A stretch of 64,000 nt of DNA from Microbaculum sp051390635 (GTDB taxonomy: Bacteria; Pseudomonadota; Alphaproteobacteria; Rhizobiales; Tepidamorphaceae): NCBI RefSeq assembly GCF_051390635.1, contig NZ_JBPODT010000005.1, positions 310,001-374,000 of the forward strand, read 5' to 3'. The position numbers and the translations under genes were made by a program. This document shows positions 16,858 to 25,622 of the stretch, piece after piece. Under the pieces are notes generated by a model that was not told where the DNA came from, searched no databases, and worked only from the letters and a program-made list of their open reading frames with translations. Every line of letters begins with the position of its first letter. The stretch's first letter is position 1.

Positions 16858-18449
16858 GCCTCAAGCAGAAACGCGTCCTTGCCGGTGCCATCCTGCATGA
16901 GACGAACACCTTCAACGCCATTCCCACCCGCCTTGCCGATTTCGCCGGGCGCTATCTCCTGTACGGCACCGACGCGGCGCGGGCGCGGCTCGCCGGCACG
17001 GCGACCGAGATCGGCGGCCTGCTGCGCGCCGCGGACCTGCACGGCTGGGACATCGTCGTCGCCGTCGCCGCGGCCGGCGGCCCGTCCGGACCGCTCGCGG
17101 CACCCGACTGGGCGGCGCTCAAGGCACGTCTCCTCGATATCGACGGGCCATTCGACGGCGTCGCGCTGGCGCTCCACGGCGCCATGGTCACCGAGGACAG
17201 CCTCGATCCCGAAGGCGAGCTGCTGGACGGCCTTCGCCTCCGGCACGGGGCCCGCGTTCCCATCGTCGCCACGCTCGACATGCACGCCAACGTCTCCACG
17301 CGGATGGTCGCGGCCGCCGACGCCTTCTTTCCCTATCGGACCTATCCGCACATCGACCACGCCGACTGCGCGATCGACGCCGCCACGGCCCTGGACGCCT
17401 TGATGGAGGCGGCGCGGCGGCCCGGAAACGGTCGGCTGACCCGAAGCGTTCTCGCCCGCCCGCCGATGCTGGACGCCGCCGATCACGGCCGCACCAACCC
17501 GCCCGGTCCGATGAACGCGCTGCTTGCCCGCGCAAGCGAGATCGCGGAACATCCCGGCGTCGTCTCGGCGGGCCTGACGATCGGCTTCCCCTGGTCCGAC
17601 GTTGCCGAGGCCGGCCCGGCGGCGATCGTGACCGTACGCGCCGATACAGAGACCGCCCCGACACCGGAAGATCCCGTCCCGCCGGATCCCGTGGCGTTCG
17701 CGCGTGACCTGGCCGAACGCCTGTGGGAGAGCCGAGCGCAGACCCAGCTCGATTTCCCCGGGGTCGCCGACGCGATCGCCCTCGCGAAACGGGACAGCGA
17801 CGACGCGCGCCCGCTCCTGCTGGTCGATTTCGCCGACAATCCCGCCGGCGGCGCCTACGGCGATTCCCCCAACCTGCTGCGGGCGATGGTCGATGCGGGG
17901 CTGGAGAACGCCGCGTTCGCGACACTTGCCGATCCCGAGGCGGTGCGCCTTGCGGCGGAGGCCGGAGAGGGCGCGACGCTCGACCTGTCGCTCGGCGGCC
18001 GGCATGCGCCGGAAATCGGCCCGCCGCTCGATATCCGCGTCAGGGTCGCGCGCCTGCATGACGGCCGCTTCGAATGCGAGGGGCCGATGCTGCGGGGCCT
18101 CACCGTCGACATGGGCGCGATGGCGGTTCTGGAAGCCGGCGGCCTGCGCATCGTCGTCGCCAGCCGCGCGCTCGCCGTCACCGACCTGAACCTGTTCCGG
18201 TCAGTGGGCATCGAACCCGCCTCGTTGCGCACCATCGGCCTGAAGAGCCGCAACCATCTGCGCGCCGCCTTCGGCCCGATCGCCCGCGGCGTCGTGCTCG
18301 TCGACGCCGGCGGCATTGCCACGATGCGGCTGTCGCACATCCCCTATCGCCGTATAGACAGATCCGTCTGGCCCCTGACCCCCGTGGACCCGTCCCGCAA
18401 GCTGGAAAACGCTCATGTCTTCGACACCGCATCCCGATCTGAGGAATGA
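16854..18449 (+). CDS. M81 family metallopeptidase (MlrC-like), second paralogue
   Basis: 531 residues from the ATG overlapping the aldehyde dehydrogenase stop; the frame is open further upstream only as a shadow. It has the canonical N-terminal GAILHETNTFNAIPT, VALALHGAMVTED, ATLDMHANVSTRM and FPYRTYPHIDHAD, with the expected zinc-binding Asp and His residues. The C-terminal MlrC domain includes DNPAGGAYGDSPNLLRAM and LSLGGRHAPEIG. It is clearly diverged from the paralogue at 8054, so the two may cut different substrates or act in sequence. It overlaps the aminotransferase start by 35 bp, an unusually long coding overlap that suggests coupled translation. Confidence 0.88.
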   Translation: MSLKQKRVLAGAILHETNTFNAIPTRLADFAGRYLLYGTDAARARLAGTATEIGGLLRAADLHGWDIVVAVAAAGGPSGPLAAPDWAALKARLLDIDGPFDGVALALHGAMVTEDSLDPEGELLDGLRLRHGARVPIVATLDMHANVSTRMVAAADAFFPYRTYPHIDHADCAIDAATALDALMEAARRPGNGRLTRSVLARPPMLDAADHGRTNPPGPMNALLARASEIAEHPGVVSAGLTIGFPWSDVAEAGPAAIVTVRADTETAPTPEDPVPPDPVAFARDLAERLWESRAQTQLDFPGVADAIALAKRDSDDARPLLLVDFADNPAGGAYGDSPNLLRAMVDAGLENAAFATLADPEAVRLAAEAGEGATLDLSLGGRHAPEIGPPLDIRVRVARLHDGRFECEGPMLRGLTVDMGAMAVLEAGGLRIVVASRALAVTDLNLFRSVGIEPASLRTIGLKSRNHLRAAFGPIARGVVLVDAGGIATMRLSHIPYRRIDRSVWPLTPVDPSRKLENAHVFDTASRSEE

Positions 18450-19800
18450 TCCCGTCCCCGCGACCGCCACGCTCAAGGCGCTCGACCTGGCGCACCATCT
18501 CCACCCGTTCACCGATCACGGCGAACTGCGGCAGGAGGGCGGGGCGCGCGTCATCGCGTCGGCCCAGGGCTGCCACCTGACCGACACCGACGGCCAGCGC
18601 CTGCTCGACGGCATGGGCGGCCTTTGGTGCGTGAACATCGGCTACGGCCGGCAGGAACTGGCCGAGGTCGCCGCCCGGCAGATGAACGAGCTGCCCTACT
18701 ACAACAGCTTCTTCAAGACGACGATGCCGGAGACCGTCCTGCTCGCCGAGGAGCTGGCGGCCCTGACGCCGGACGGGCTCAACCGCGTCTTCTTCTCCAA
18801 TTCCGGCTCCGAGGCGAACGATACCAATATCCGGATCGCGCGCAGCTACTGGCAGAAGCGCGGCGAGCCCCAGCGCACCGTCATCGTCAGCCGCAAGCTC
18901 GCCTATCACGGCAGCACCATCGCCGCGGCCAGCCTGACGGGGCTGGAGAGCATGCACGACATCCCGGGCGTCCCCATCCCCGACATCGTCCACGCGCCGG
19001 CCCCGTTCTGGTGGGCGAATGGCGCCGACCTGTCCGCCGACGAATTCGGCATCGAGGCGGCGCGGGGTCTCGAGGAGACGATCCGCGCGGTCGGACCGGA
19101 GCGCGTCGCCGCCTTCATCGGCGAGCCGGTACAGGGCGCCGGCGGCGTCATCGTTCCGCCCGAGACCTATTGGGCCGAGGTCCAGCGCATCTGCCGGAAA
19201 TACGGCATTCTGCTGATCGTCGACGAGGTCATCTGCGGCTTCGGCCGCACCGGACGATGGTTCGGCAGCCAGACCTTCGACATCGCCCCCGACATCATGA
19301 CGATCGCCAAGGGCATGTCTTCCGGCTACCTGCCGATCTCGGCCAGCGTCGTCCACGACGCCGTCGCGGAGGTCGTGTTCGACGCCCCGGGCCGCTTCCC
19401 GCACGGCTACACCTATTCCGGCCATCCCGTCGCCGCCGCCGTCGCCCGCGAGAACATCGCCATCATGAAACGCGAGGGCATCGTCGACTATGTCGGCGAT
19501 GACATCGGCCCCTATTTCCAGGAGCGGCTCGCGACCCTGCTCGACCATCCGCTGGTGGGCGAGGTGCGCGGCGTCGGGCTGATGGCCGCCGTCGAACTCA
19601 CCCGCGACAAGACCGGCCGCGCCCCGGTCGAGCCGGTCGGCAGCATGGCGACGCCGGTACGCAACGCCTGCTTCGAGAACGGCCTGGTGACGCGCGCGGT
19701 GCGCGACTGCCTCGTGTTCTCGCCGCCGCTGGTGATCACGCGCGCCGAGGTCGACGAACTTGTCGCGATCCTGCGGCGCTCCATCGACCAGGCGCTCTGA
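18415..19800 (+). CDS. class III aminotransferase (putrescine/beta-alanine:pyruvate type)
   Basis: 461 residues, starting inside the preceding M81 gene. Typical elements are HHLHPFTDHGEL, GMGGLWCVNIGYG, VFFSNSGSEANDTNIRIAR, SRKLAYHGSTIAAASLTG, LLIVDEVICGFGRTG and the Schiff-base lysine in DIMTIAKGMSSGYLPI. The HPFTD start and the SGSEAND motif are hallmarks of omega-amino acid and diamine transaminases such as SpuC. It would convert an imported or hydrolytically released amine to an aldehyde for the dehydrogenase encoded at 15337 (inference). It is the last gene of the operon; a GC-rich imperfect hairpin follows. Confidence 0.92.
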   Translation: MSSTPHPDLRNDPVPATATLKALDLAHHLHPFTDHGELRQEGGARVIASAQGCHLTDTDGQRLLDGMGGLWCVNIGYGRQELAEVAARQMNELPYYNSFFKTTMPETVLLAEELAALTPDGLNRVFFSNSGSEANDTNIRIARSYWQKRGEPQRTVIVSRKLAYHGSTIAAASLTGLESMHDIPGVPIPDIVHAPAPFWWANGADLSADEFGIEAARGLEETIRAVGPERVAAFIGEPVQGAGGVIVPPETYWAEVQRICRKYGILLIVDEVICGFGRTGRWFGSQTFDIAPDIMTIAKGMSSGYLPISASVVHDAVAEVVFDAPGRFPHGYTYSGHPVAAAVARENIAIMKREGIVDYVGDDIGPYFQERLATLLDHPLVGEVRGVGLMAAVELTRDKTGRAPVEPVGSMATPVRNACFENGLVTRAVRDCLVFSPPLVITRAEVDELVAILRRSIDQAL

Positions 19801-19815
19801 TCGGCGTCCCGGCAC

Positions 19816-19837
19816 GGCCCCCCGGAAGCGGGAGGCC
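19816..19837. terminator. GC-rich imperfect hairpin between convergent genes
   Basis: GGCCCCCCG / CGGGAGGCC with a GAAG loop, one mismatch in a 9-bp stem, just after the aminotransferase stop and before the convergent histidine kinase. It has no T-run on either strand, so it is only a weak terminator candidate. Confidence 0.35.
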
Positions 19838-19901
19838 GGCACGGCTCCTCGAGCGGCAGGCCTGATGCGTCAACCCGGCGGCGGCATCGCCGTCGCCGGC
19901 C

Positions 19902-21260
19902 TTACGCCGCGCCCTTCGCCGGCAGCGACAGCACGGCCCTGAGCCCGTGCGGCTGGCGGTTCTCCAGATGCAGCGCGCCCCCCATGCGGTCCGCCGCCTC
20001 CTTGGCGATGGCCAGGCCCAGCCCGCTTCCCGCGCCGGCGGATGCGCGACCGCGAAAGAAACGGTCCGCGGCCCTTGGCAGTTCGTTCTCGGGCATCCCG
20101 GGCCCGGTGTCCTCGACGACGATATCGACGCCGCCGGCGGTTTCGCACAGGTGAACGACCACCTTTGCGCCGTCGGGAGAGTGGTTGATCGCATTCTCGA
20201 TGAGATTGCGCAGGGCAAGGGTGAGCAGGACCGGGTCCAGTGACGCTTCCAGATCCGCCCCGCTGCCCGCGACCTCGACCCTGCCGGACGCCGCGGGCGG
20301 CAACTCGGCCACGATCCGCTCGACGGTCTCGATCGGACGTCCGGCGATCGTCGCGCGCACCTGCCCCTCCGCCTCCACGGCGACGAGATCGAGCAGCTGT
20401 TTGACCAGGCGCGAGGTACGGTCCACGCCCGTCGATATCTGGCGAAGCGCGTTCGCGTGGACGTCGCCGTCGCCGCTGGCGAGCGCGACCTGGGCCTGCG
20501 TCTTGAGGCCCGCCAGAGGCGTCTGCAGCTCGTGCGCCGCAACAGCGGTGAAGCTCTTCTCGCGCTCCCGGGCGTCGGAGACGCGCGTAAACAGGCCGTT
20601 GAGGGCGCGGACCGCCGGCGCGATCTCCTGCGGCAGATCGCTATCCGGCAACGGACGCAGATCGTTGGCGGCGCGCGACGACAGGGCTTCGGCCATCGCG
20701 TTCAGCGGCGCCATTCCGCGCCTGACGCTGAGCCAGATCGCGGTCGCGAGGAACGGCAGGATCAGCGCGGCTGGCACCACCAGCCCCGTGATTACGTCGC
20801 CCACCAGCCGGTCCCGGATGCTGATGCTGTCACCGACCATGACGCGAACGCCGAGAATGGGATTCTCGATCGTGTAGACGCGCCAGGTCTCATCGCCGAC
20901 GACCGTTTCGGAGAACCCGTCGACCGCCTCCGTCAGACGCCCTTCGGGGGCGTGCTCGGACCGCCCCACGAGCGTCCCGTCGAGCGACCAGATCTGGCAG
21001 GACAACTGCCTTTCATAGGGCGGCGAGCCGAACTCGAACGAAACCGCGGGCCGGTTTCCGTCGACATCCGCTGCGGCCAGTTCGATCCGCTGGTCCGCCA
21101 GAAGCGAGTTCACCATCCGGGCAGCTTCCATCAGGCGGGCATCGAGGACGCGCTCGACCTCGGCCTGCGTCCCCAGATAGATCCAGATCACCGCCAGCAC
21201 CCAGACCAGCCCGGTCGAACCGAGCAGGATCGCCAGCAGCCGCGCGCGTATCGACCTCAT
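19902..21260 (-). CDS. two-component sensor histidine kinase (QseC/PmrB/TctE-like)
   Basis: 452 residues. First membrane segment about residues 8-29, periplasmic sensor about 30-153, second membrane segment about 154-178, HAMP-like linker to about 230, then the dimerisation helix with phospho-acceptor His243 (AAHELQTPLAGLKTQ). The ATPase part has the N box NLIENAINHS, G1 box VEDTGPGMP, F region RFFRG and G2 box GSGLGLAIAKEA. A short periplasmic domain with a single Cys and no PAS is typical for QseC-like sensors. It is coupled to the upstream response regulator by ATGA. The pair is next to envelope and disulfide genes, so envelope sensing is likely. Confidence 0.93.
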   Translation of the reverse strand: MRSIRARLLAILLGSTGLVWVLAVIWIYLGTQAEVERVLDARLMEAARMVNSLLADQRIELAAADVDGNRPAVSFEFGSPPYERQLSCQIWSLDGTLVGRSEHAPEGRLTEAVDGFSETVVGDETWRVYTIENPILGVRVMVGDSISIRDRLVGDVITGLVVPAALILPFLATAIWLSVRRGMAPLNAMAEALSSRAANDLRPLPDSDLPQEIAPAVRALNGLFTRVSDAREREKSFTAVAAHELQTPLAGLKTQAQVALASGDGDVHANALRQISTGVDRTSRLVKQLLDLVAVEAEGQVRATIAGRPIETVERIVAELPPAASGRVEVAGSGADLEASLDPVLLTLALRNLIENAINHSPDGAKVVVHLCETAGGVDIVVEDTGPGMPENELPRAADRFFRGRASAGAGSGLGLAIAKEAADRMGGALHLENRQPHGLRAVLSLPAKGAA

Positions 21261-21922
21261 GGCGCTTCCCCCGACAGGCGGTATCCCAGGCCGCGCACCG
21301 TGCGGATGAAATCCGTCCCGAGCTTCGCCCGAAGGTGATGGATATGCACTTCAACGGCGTTGCTCTCGACCTGCTCCTGCCAGCCGTAGAGGGTCTCCTC
21401 GAGCGTCGCGCGCGATACCGTGACATCCGGACGTTCCATCAGCGCGCGCAGCACGCCGAATTCGCGCCGGGTGAGAGGCAGCGCTTTTCCGTCTGCCGTC
21501 GCCTCCTGGCGCGCCGGGTCGAGGATCACACCGCGCCACTCGAGCGTCGGCGTCGAGCGGCCCGACCCCCGCCGCGCGACGGCCCGCACGCGCGCCGCCA
21601 GCTCGTCCAGATCGAACGGCTTGCCGACATAATCGTCGGCCCCGGCGTCGAGCCCGGCGATGCGGTCGGCCACCTGGTCGCGCGCCGTCAGCAGCACCAC
21701 CGGCGTGCCGTCCTTGCGCTGCCGCAGCGCGGTCAGGACGTCCAGACCCGATCCGTCCGGCAGCATCAGGTCGAGCACCACGGCATCATAGGGCTGCGTC
21801 TCGAGCGCGATCCGCGCGTCCTCGCAGGTCGCGACCCCATCGACCGTAAAACCGCTCAGCCCGAGCCCCACGGTCAGGCCGTCGAGCAGCACGGTGTCGT
21901 CCTCGACGACGAGAATCCTCAT
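21257..21922 (-). CDS. OmpR/QseB/PmrA-type response regulator
   Basis: 221 residues. Receiver domain with acidic pocket Glu7-Asp8-Asp9, phospho-acceptor Asp51 (VVLDLMLPDG), Thr79 and Lys101 (GKPFD). The C-terminal winged helix ends with the usual VHIHHLRAKLG...IRTVRGLGYRL pattern. It regulates transcription when phosphorylated by the kinase 4 bp downstream. Its DNA-recognition family (PmrA/QseB) binds CTTAA(G/T)-N5-CTTAA(G/T) type direct repeats. Exactly such a box, CTTAAG-GCTGC-CTTAAG, lies at 22789-22805 between the next two genes, so those are good target candidates. No such box was seen ahead of the regulator gene itself. Confidence 0.93.
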   Translation of the reverse strand: MRILVVEDDTVLLDGLTVGLGLSGFTVDGVATCEDARIALETQPYDAVVLDLMLPDGSGLDVLTALRQRKDGTPVVLLTARDQVADRIAGLDAGADDYVGKPFDLDELAARVRAVARRGSGRSTPTLEWRGVILDPARQEATADGKALPLTRREFGVLRALMERPDVTVSRATLEETLYGWQEQVESNAVEVHIHHLRAKLGTDFIRTVRGLGYRLSGEAP

Positions 21923-21988
21923 TGAGCGATCTCCAAGGGAGCGACCTCACCACCCTGTTTTCATCCTAACGGCACCGCCGGCAGACCG

Positions 21989-22741
21989 CTATCCGACCAG
22001 CAGATGCCCCATCGACGGATCGGGGATCACGACGATCGGGCTGCCGTCCCGGACTTCTCCATGCAGGTGAATGATGTCCTGGTTGACGAGACGGATGCAC
22101 CCGGACGACACCGCCTTGCCGATACTCCAGGCCTCCGGCGTGCCGTGGACCCGGTACAGGGTGTCCCGGCCGCCCTCGTGTATATAGAGAGCGCGCGCCC
22201 CGAGTGGATTCTTGAGGCCCGGGCCCATCCCGCCATTGGCGATGCTATACGGTTCCAGTTCCGGCTGACGCGCCACCATCTCGTCCGGCGGGGTCCAGCG
22301 CGGCCATTCGCGCTTGTAGGCGACGATCGCCCGCCCGGACCAGGAGAAGCCCTCTCTGCCGACACCGATACCATAGCGGGTGGCACGGCCGTTCGCCTTG
22401 ACGTGGTACAGATACCGGTTCGGCGTATCGACGACGACCGTGCCGGGGGCGTAGGACATTGCATAGTCGACATCCGCGCGCCAGAACCGCTGGTCCATCT
22501 CGCCGACGTCAACCGCGGGGATCGGAAACGGCTCGGTCGGCACGGCGTCGTACATGGGCGGCCTGGCGGGCACGGCCGGCGCCGCCAGCGCGACATCGGC
22601 CGAAGGCGGCTTGGCCGGCGACGCGACGCATCCCGAAACCACCAGCGCGCCTCCGCCCAGCAGGAACGCGCGCCGGCCGATTTTCGCTCCCGTCCGTCCG
22701 GTCTCCACCGTGATCGCCGGGTTCTCGGCATCCTGCGTCAT
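21989..22741 (-). CDS. L,D-transpeptidase (YkuD domain), Tat/lipoprotein-like signal
   Basis: 250 residues. N-terminal twin-arginine stretch GRRAFLLGGGALVVSGC ends in a lipobox-like VSGC, so it may be an exported lipoprotein. The catalytic YkuD domain (about 105-245) has the His of VHGTPEAWSIG and the nucleophile motif SSGCIRLVNQD. Such enzymes make 3-3 peptidoglycan cross-links or attach lipoproteins to the wall, and sometimes only trim. The DYAMSYAPGTVVVDTPNRYLYHV segment is shared with ErfK/YcfS-like proteins. It is divergent from dsbD and shares the PmrA-like box, consistent with disulfide- or envelope-stress control. Confidence 0.92.
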   Translation of the reverse strand: MTQDAENPAITVETGRTGAKIGRRAFLLGGGALVVSGCVASPAKPPSADVALAAPAVPARPPMYDAVPTEPFPIPAVDVGEMDQRFWRADVDYAMSYAPGTVVVDTPNRYLYHVKANGRATRYGIGVGREGFSWSGRAIVAYKREWPRWTPPDEMVARQPELEPYSIANGGMGPGLKNPLGARALYIHEGGRDTLYRVHGTPEAWSIGKAVSSGCIRLVNQDIIHLHGEVRDGSPIVVIPDPSMGHLLVG

Positions 22742-22786
22742 CTCGCTACCTCTTTAGATTTCTCGGATGCGCTCCGAACCGCCTCA

Positions 22787-22807
22787 AGCTTAAGGCTGCC
22801 TTAAGCT
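22787..22807. promoter_or_regulatory. PmrA/QseB-type box (CTTAAG-N5-CTTAAG) in a perfect 9-3-9 palindrome
   Basis: The sequence AGCTTAAGG-CTG-CCTTAAGCT is perfectly self-complementary over both 9-bp arms. Within it lies CTTAAG (22789-22794), 5 bp, CTTAAG (22800-22805), matching the PmrA/QseB consensus exactly. It sits 46 bp upstream of the L,D-transpeptidase start and about 60 bp upstream of dsbD. The matching response regulator is encoded about 0.9 kb away. Binding is inferred. Confidence 0.6.
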
Positions 22808-22864
22808 GCGCGCCCCAGCAGACGACGCGAACGGATTTGTGATCAGACACGTTGCGAGGCGGAG

Positions 22865-24799
22865 GTGATGAAAAAGGCGATTCTGGCCGCGATCGGACCG
22901 CTGGCGCTGGCGGTGGCTGCCGCAACCGCGATTTGGACGGCGGCTCCTTCGGCGGCATCGCCGGGAACCCCGCTGGCCGCCGACGAGGCGTTTGCCCTCG
23001 AGGTGTCGCGCGGCGACGCCGGCTCCATCGTGGTGAGCTGGGACATCGCCAGCGGCTACTACCTTTACCGGGATCAGATCGCGGCCCGCGCCGCCGACGG
23101 CGCGCAGCTGTCCATCGTAACGGCACCGGGAATCCGCAAGGACGACCCGACCTTTGGCCAGACGGAGATCTATCTCGAACGGGCCGAGGCCGTCATCGCC
23201 GACCCCGGCGGCGGCGAGATCGAACTCGTCTACCAGGGCTGCCAGGACGGCGGCATCTGCTACGCGCCGCAAACCCGCCGTATCGACGTCTCCACGCTGG
23301 CGATCACCGACCCGGCGGCGCGCCCGGCCCCCAGCCGGGCTCTCGGTCTGGTCCCCGGCCTCTCCCCCGGCCTGTCCTCCGGCCTTTCCTCCCCTGCGGC
23401 ATCGCCCGACGTCACGTGGAACATGGCGCCCGACGCGGCCGACGAGGCCCCCCGACAGGACACGACGGCCCCGGCCGGCTTCGCGCTGGCGGACGACCCG
23501 GGCCTCGTCCAGTCGCTCCTGGGCGACGGCGGCACCCTCATGGTCCTGGCCATGTTCCCGCTCTTCGGCCTGCTGCTCGCCTTCACGCCGTGCGTTTTTC
23601 CGATGTACCCGATCCTCGCGGCGGCGCTTGGCCGAGAGGGCGAAGGGCTGACGGCGCGCCGCGGCTTCACGCTGTCCGCCGTCTACGTCGCCGGATTGGC
23701 CTCCGCCTTCGCGATCCTCGGCGCCATCGCCGGATGGTCCGGCCGCAACCTGCAACTGGCCCTGCAATCCCCGGTGACGGTCGGCGTGCTGGCGGCGTTG
23801 TTCGTCGTGCTGGCCCTGCCCATGTTCGGGCTGTTCAGGCTCCAGTTGCCGGCCCGCTGGACGAACTGGGTCGCGACGCGCACCGGCGGCCCGAACGGGT
23901 CGACGCGCGGGTCGAAACGCGCGGCGGCGGCGCTGGGCTTCTCGTCCGCGCTGATCGTCGGCCCCTGCGTGACCGCCCCGCTGGCGGGCGCGCTCCTCTA
24001 CATCGCCCAGACCGCCGACATCGCGCTCGGCGCCGCGGCGCTGTTCGGTCTGGCCGTCGGCAAAGGCATTCCCCTGATCGTACTGGGAACGCTCGGCGGC
24101 CGGGTAATGCCGCGGGCCGGCGCCTGGATGGAAAGCGTCAACCGGGTGTTCGGCTTCGGTTTCCTTGCGACCGCGATCTGGATGGCGACCCCGCTGCTGC
24201 CGGTCGGCCTCGACCTCGCCCTGTGGGCCATTCTGCTCATTGCCGCGGCGAGTTTCGCGTTCACTGCCCGTTTTGCCTCCGGCCCGGCCCTGGCCGCAAC
24301 GCGCGCCGCCGGCGCGGTGGCATCGATCTACGGGGCGATCCTGATGGTCGGCGCGGCGTCGGGAGCGACGGATCCGCTGAAGCCGCTCGCGCCGCTGGCG
24401 CAACGCGGCGCCACGACGCCGGCCGCACAGCCCCTGGACTTCGCGACCGTCTTGTCCGCCGACGACCTGCGCGTACGGCTGGCGTCCGCCGACGGCAAGC
24501 CGACGATGGTCTACTTCACCGCGGACTGGTGCGTGACCTGTTTCACCATCGAGCGCTCCGTCCTGCCTGACGACGCCGTCAGGCGGGGCCTGTCGGGGTT
24601 CCAGCTGGTGAAGGCCGATCTCACCGACGTCAACGCGACGAATACGGCGCTGATGGAGCAACTAAACGTGGCCGGCCCCCCGACCATGGTGTTCTTCGAC
24701 GCGCGGGCGCAAGAGGTGCCGGGCACGCGGCTCGTCGGCGACGTCACCGTCGCCCTCCTGACCCGGTCGGCCGAACGCCTCGGCGAGGCCGGCCGATGA
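22865..24799 (+). CDS. dsbD: protein-disulfide reductase DsbD
   Basis: About 644 residues. GTG 22865 and ATG 22868 are adjacent candidates, with GGAGG only a few bases upstream. After a signal peptide, the periplasmic alpha domain (about 35-150) has GYYLYRDQI and the pair CQDGGICY. The membrane domain (about 220-500) has the two conserved cysteines in FTPCVFPMYPI and VGPCVTAPLAGAL. The C-terminal thioredoxin domain has ADWCVTCF near residue 555. It relays electrons from cytoplasmic thioredoxin to periplasmic partners. Downstream tlpA overlaps by 4 bp, and a DsbA-like gene follows, making a compact periplasmic thiol-redox operon. Confidence 0.95.
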   Translation: MMKKAILAAIGPLALAVAAATAIWTAAPSAASPGTPLAADEAFALEVSRGDAGSIVVSWDIASGYYLYRDQIAARAADGAQLSIVTAPGIRKDDPTFGQTEIYLERAEAVIADPGGGEIELVYQGCQDGGICYAPQTRRIDVSTLAITDPAARPAPSRALGLVPGLSPGLSSGLSSPAASPDVTWNMAPDAADEAPRQDTTAPAGFALADDPGLVQSLLGDGGTLMVLAMFPLFGLLLAFTPCVFPMYPILAAALGREGEGLTARRGFTLSAVYVAGLASAFAILGAIAGWSGRNLQLALQSPVTVGVLAALFVVLALPMFGLFRLQLPARWTNWVATRTGGPNGSTRGSKRAAAALGFSSALIVGPCVTAPLAGALLYIAQTADIALGAAALFGLAVGKGIPLIVLGTLGGRVMPRAGAWMESVNRVFGFGFLATAIWMATPLLPVGLDLALWAILLIAAASFAFTARFASGPALAATRAAGAVASIYGAILMVGAASGATDPLKPLAPLAQRGATTPAAQPLDFATVLSADDLRVRLASADGKPTMVYFTADWCVTCFTIERSVLPDDAVRRGLSGFQLVKADLTDVNATNTALMEQLNVAGPPTMVFFDARAQEVPGTRLVGDVTVALLTRSAERLGEAGR

Positions 24800-25602
24800 A
24801 CGCCGTCTCGCTCGGGCCGTTCGTCCTTGCCGCGGACCGCTTCGCGACAGTTCTCGGCGCCCTTGTCTTCATCCTCGTCGCGGGAGCGATCGCGCGCCGG
24901 ATCGATCGCCGCTTCGATGCCTGGACCTGGTGGGTGCTGATCGGCGGCGTCGCAGCCGCGCGGCTGGGCCACGTGGCGATCAACTGGCGCAGCTTCGCCG
25001 ACGACCCGTTGCGCGCCTTCGCGCTGTGGCAGGGCGGGTTCTACTGGCCGGCGGGCCTGGCGGCCATCGCGCTCAGCGTCCTCCTGGTGCTGCGGACCAA
25101 TCGCCAGCGCGCCTGGGCCCTCGCCTCGCTAGCCGCGGCTTTCATCGTCTGGAACACCACCTGGCAGCTCGTCGGAGGCACCAGGGCGATCGCGCTGCCC
25201 ACGGAGACGTTCGAAACGCTCGCCGGCGCGGACCACAGCTTCCTCGCCGGCCGGGGCACGCCGCAGGTGATCAATCTGTGGGCCACCTGGTGTCCGCCCT
25301 GCCGACGGGAAATGCCGATGATGGCCGACGTCGCCGCCACGACCGACGGCGTCGGCTTCGTCTTTGCCAACCAGGGCGAGACCGCCGATCAGGTCCGGCG
25401 CTATCTGGCGGATGCCGGGATCTCGCTCGAAACCGTCCTGCTCGACCGCTCCGGCGCGCTGGCCCGGCACTACGCGGCGCGGGGCCTGCCGGCCACGCTT
25501 TTCCTGGACGCCGAGGGAACGCTGTCGCACGCCCATGTCGGCGAGATCTCGCGCGAGGTGCTCATGGACCGTATCGCCGGGATGCGGGACCAGCAGGAAT
25601 GA
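24796..25602 (+). CDS. TlpA/ResA-type thioredoxin with an Lgt-like membrane N-terminus
   Basis: 268 residues. N-terminal half (about 1-130) is a hydrophobic membrane region with four segments and an ARLGHVAINW...P...W.GG...AGL pattern like prolipoprotein diacylglyceryl transferase (Lgt), but it is too short to be a full enzyme. C-terminal half (about 135-265) is a periplasmic thioredoxin fold with WATWCPPCRREMP (first Cys near residue 166) and the cis-Pro region GLPATLFLD. It is a membrane-tethered thiol reductant, probably reduced by DsbD, whose stop overlaps its start (ATGA). The Lgt-like part may only anchor it. Partner substrates, such as cytochrome c apoproteins, are inferred. Confidence 0.85.
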   Translation: MNAVSLGPFVLAADRFATVLGALVFILVAGAIARRIDRRFDAWTWWVLIGGVAAARLGHVAINWRSFADDPLRAFALWQGGFYWPAGLAAIALSVLLVLRTNRQRAWALASLAAAFIVWNTTWQLVGGTRAIALPTETFETLAGADHSFLAGRGTPQVINLWATWCPPCRREMPMMADVAATTDGVGFVFANQGETADQVRRYLADAGISLETVLLDRSGALARHYAARGLPATLFLDAEGTLSHAHVGEISREVLMDRIAGMRDQQE

Positions 25603-25622
25603 ACCGAAAACGGAGTACGATC

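Noticed and set aside
22790..24661. 623-codon minus-strand frame opposite dsbD
   Set aside because: Antisense shadow; dsbD has all its conserved cysteines on the plus strand.
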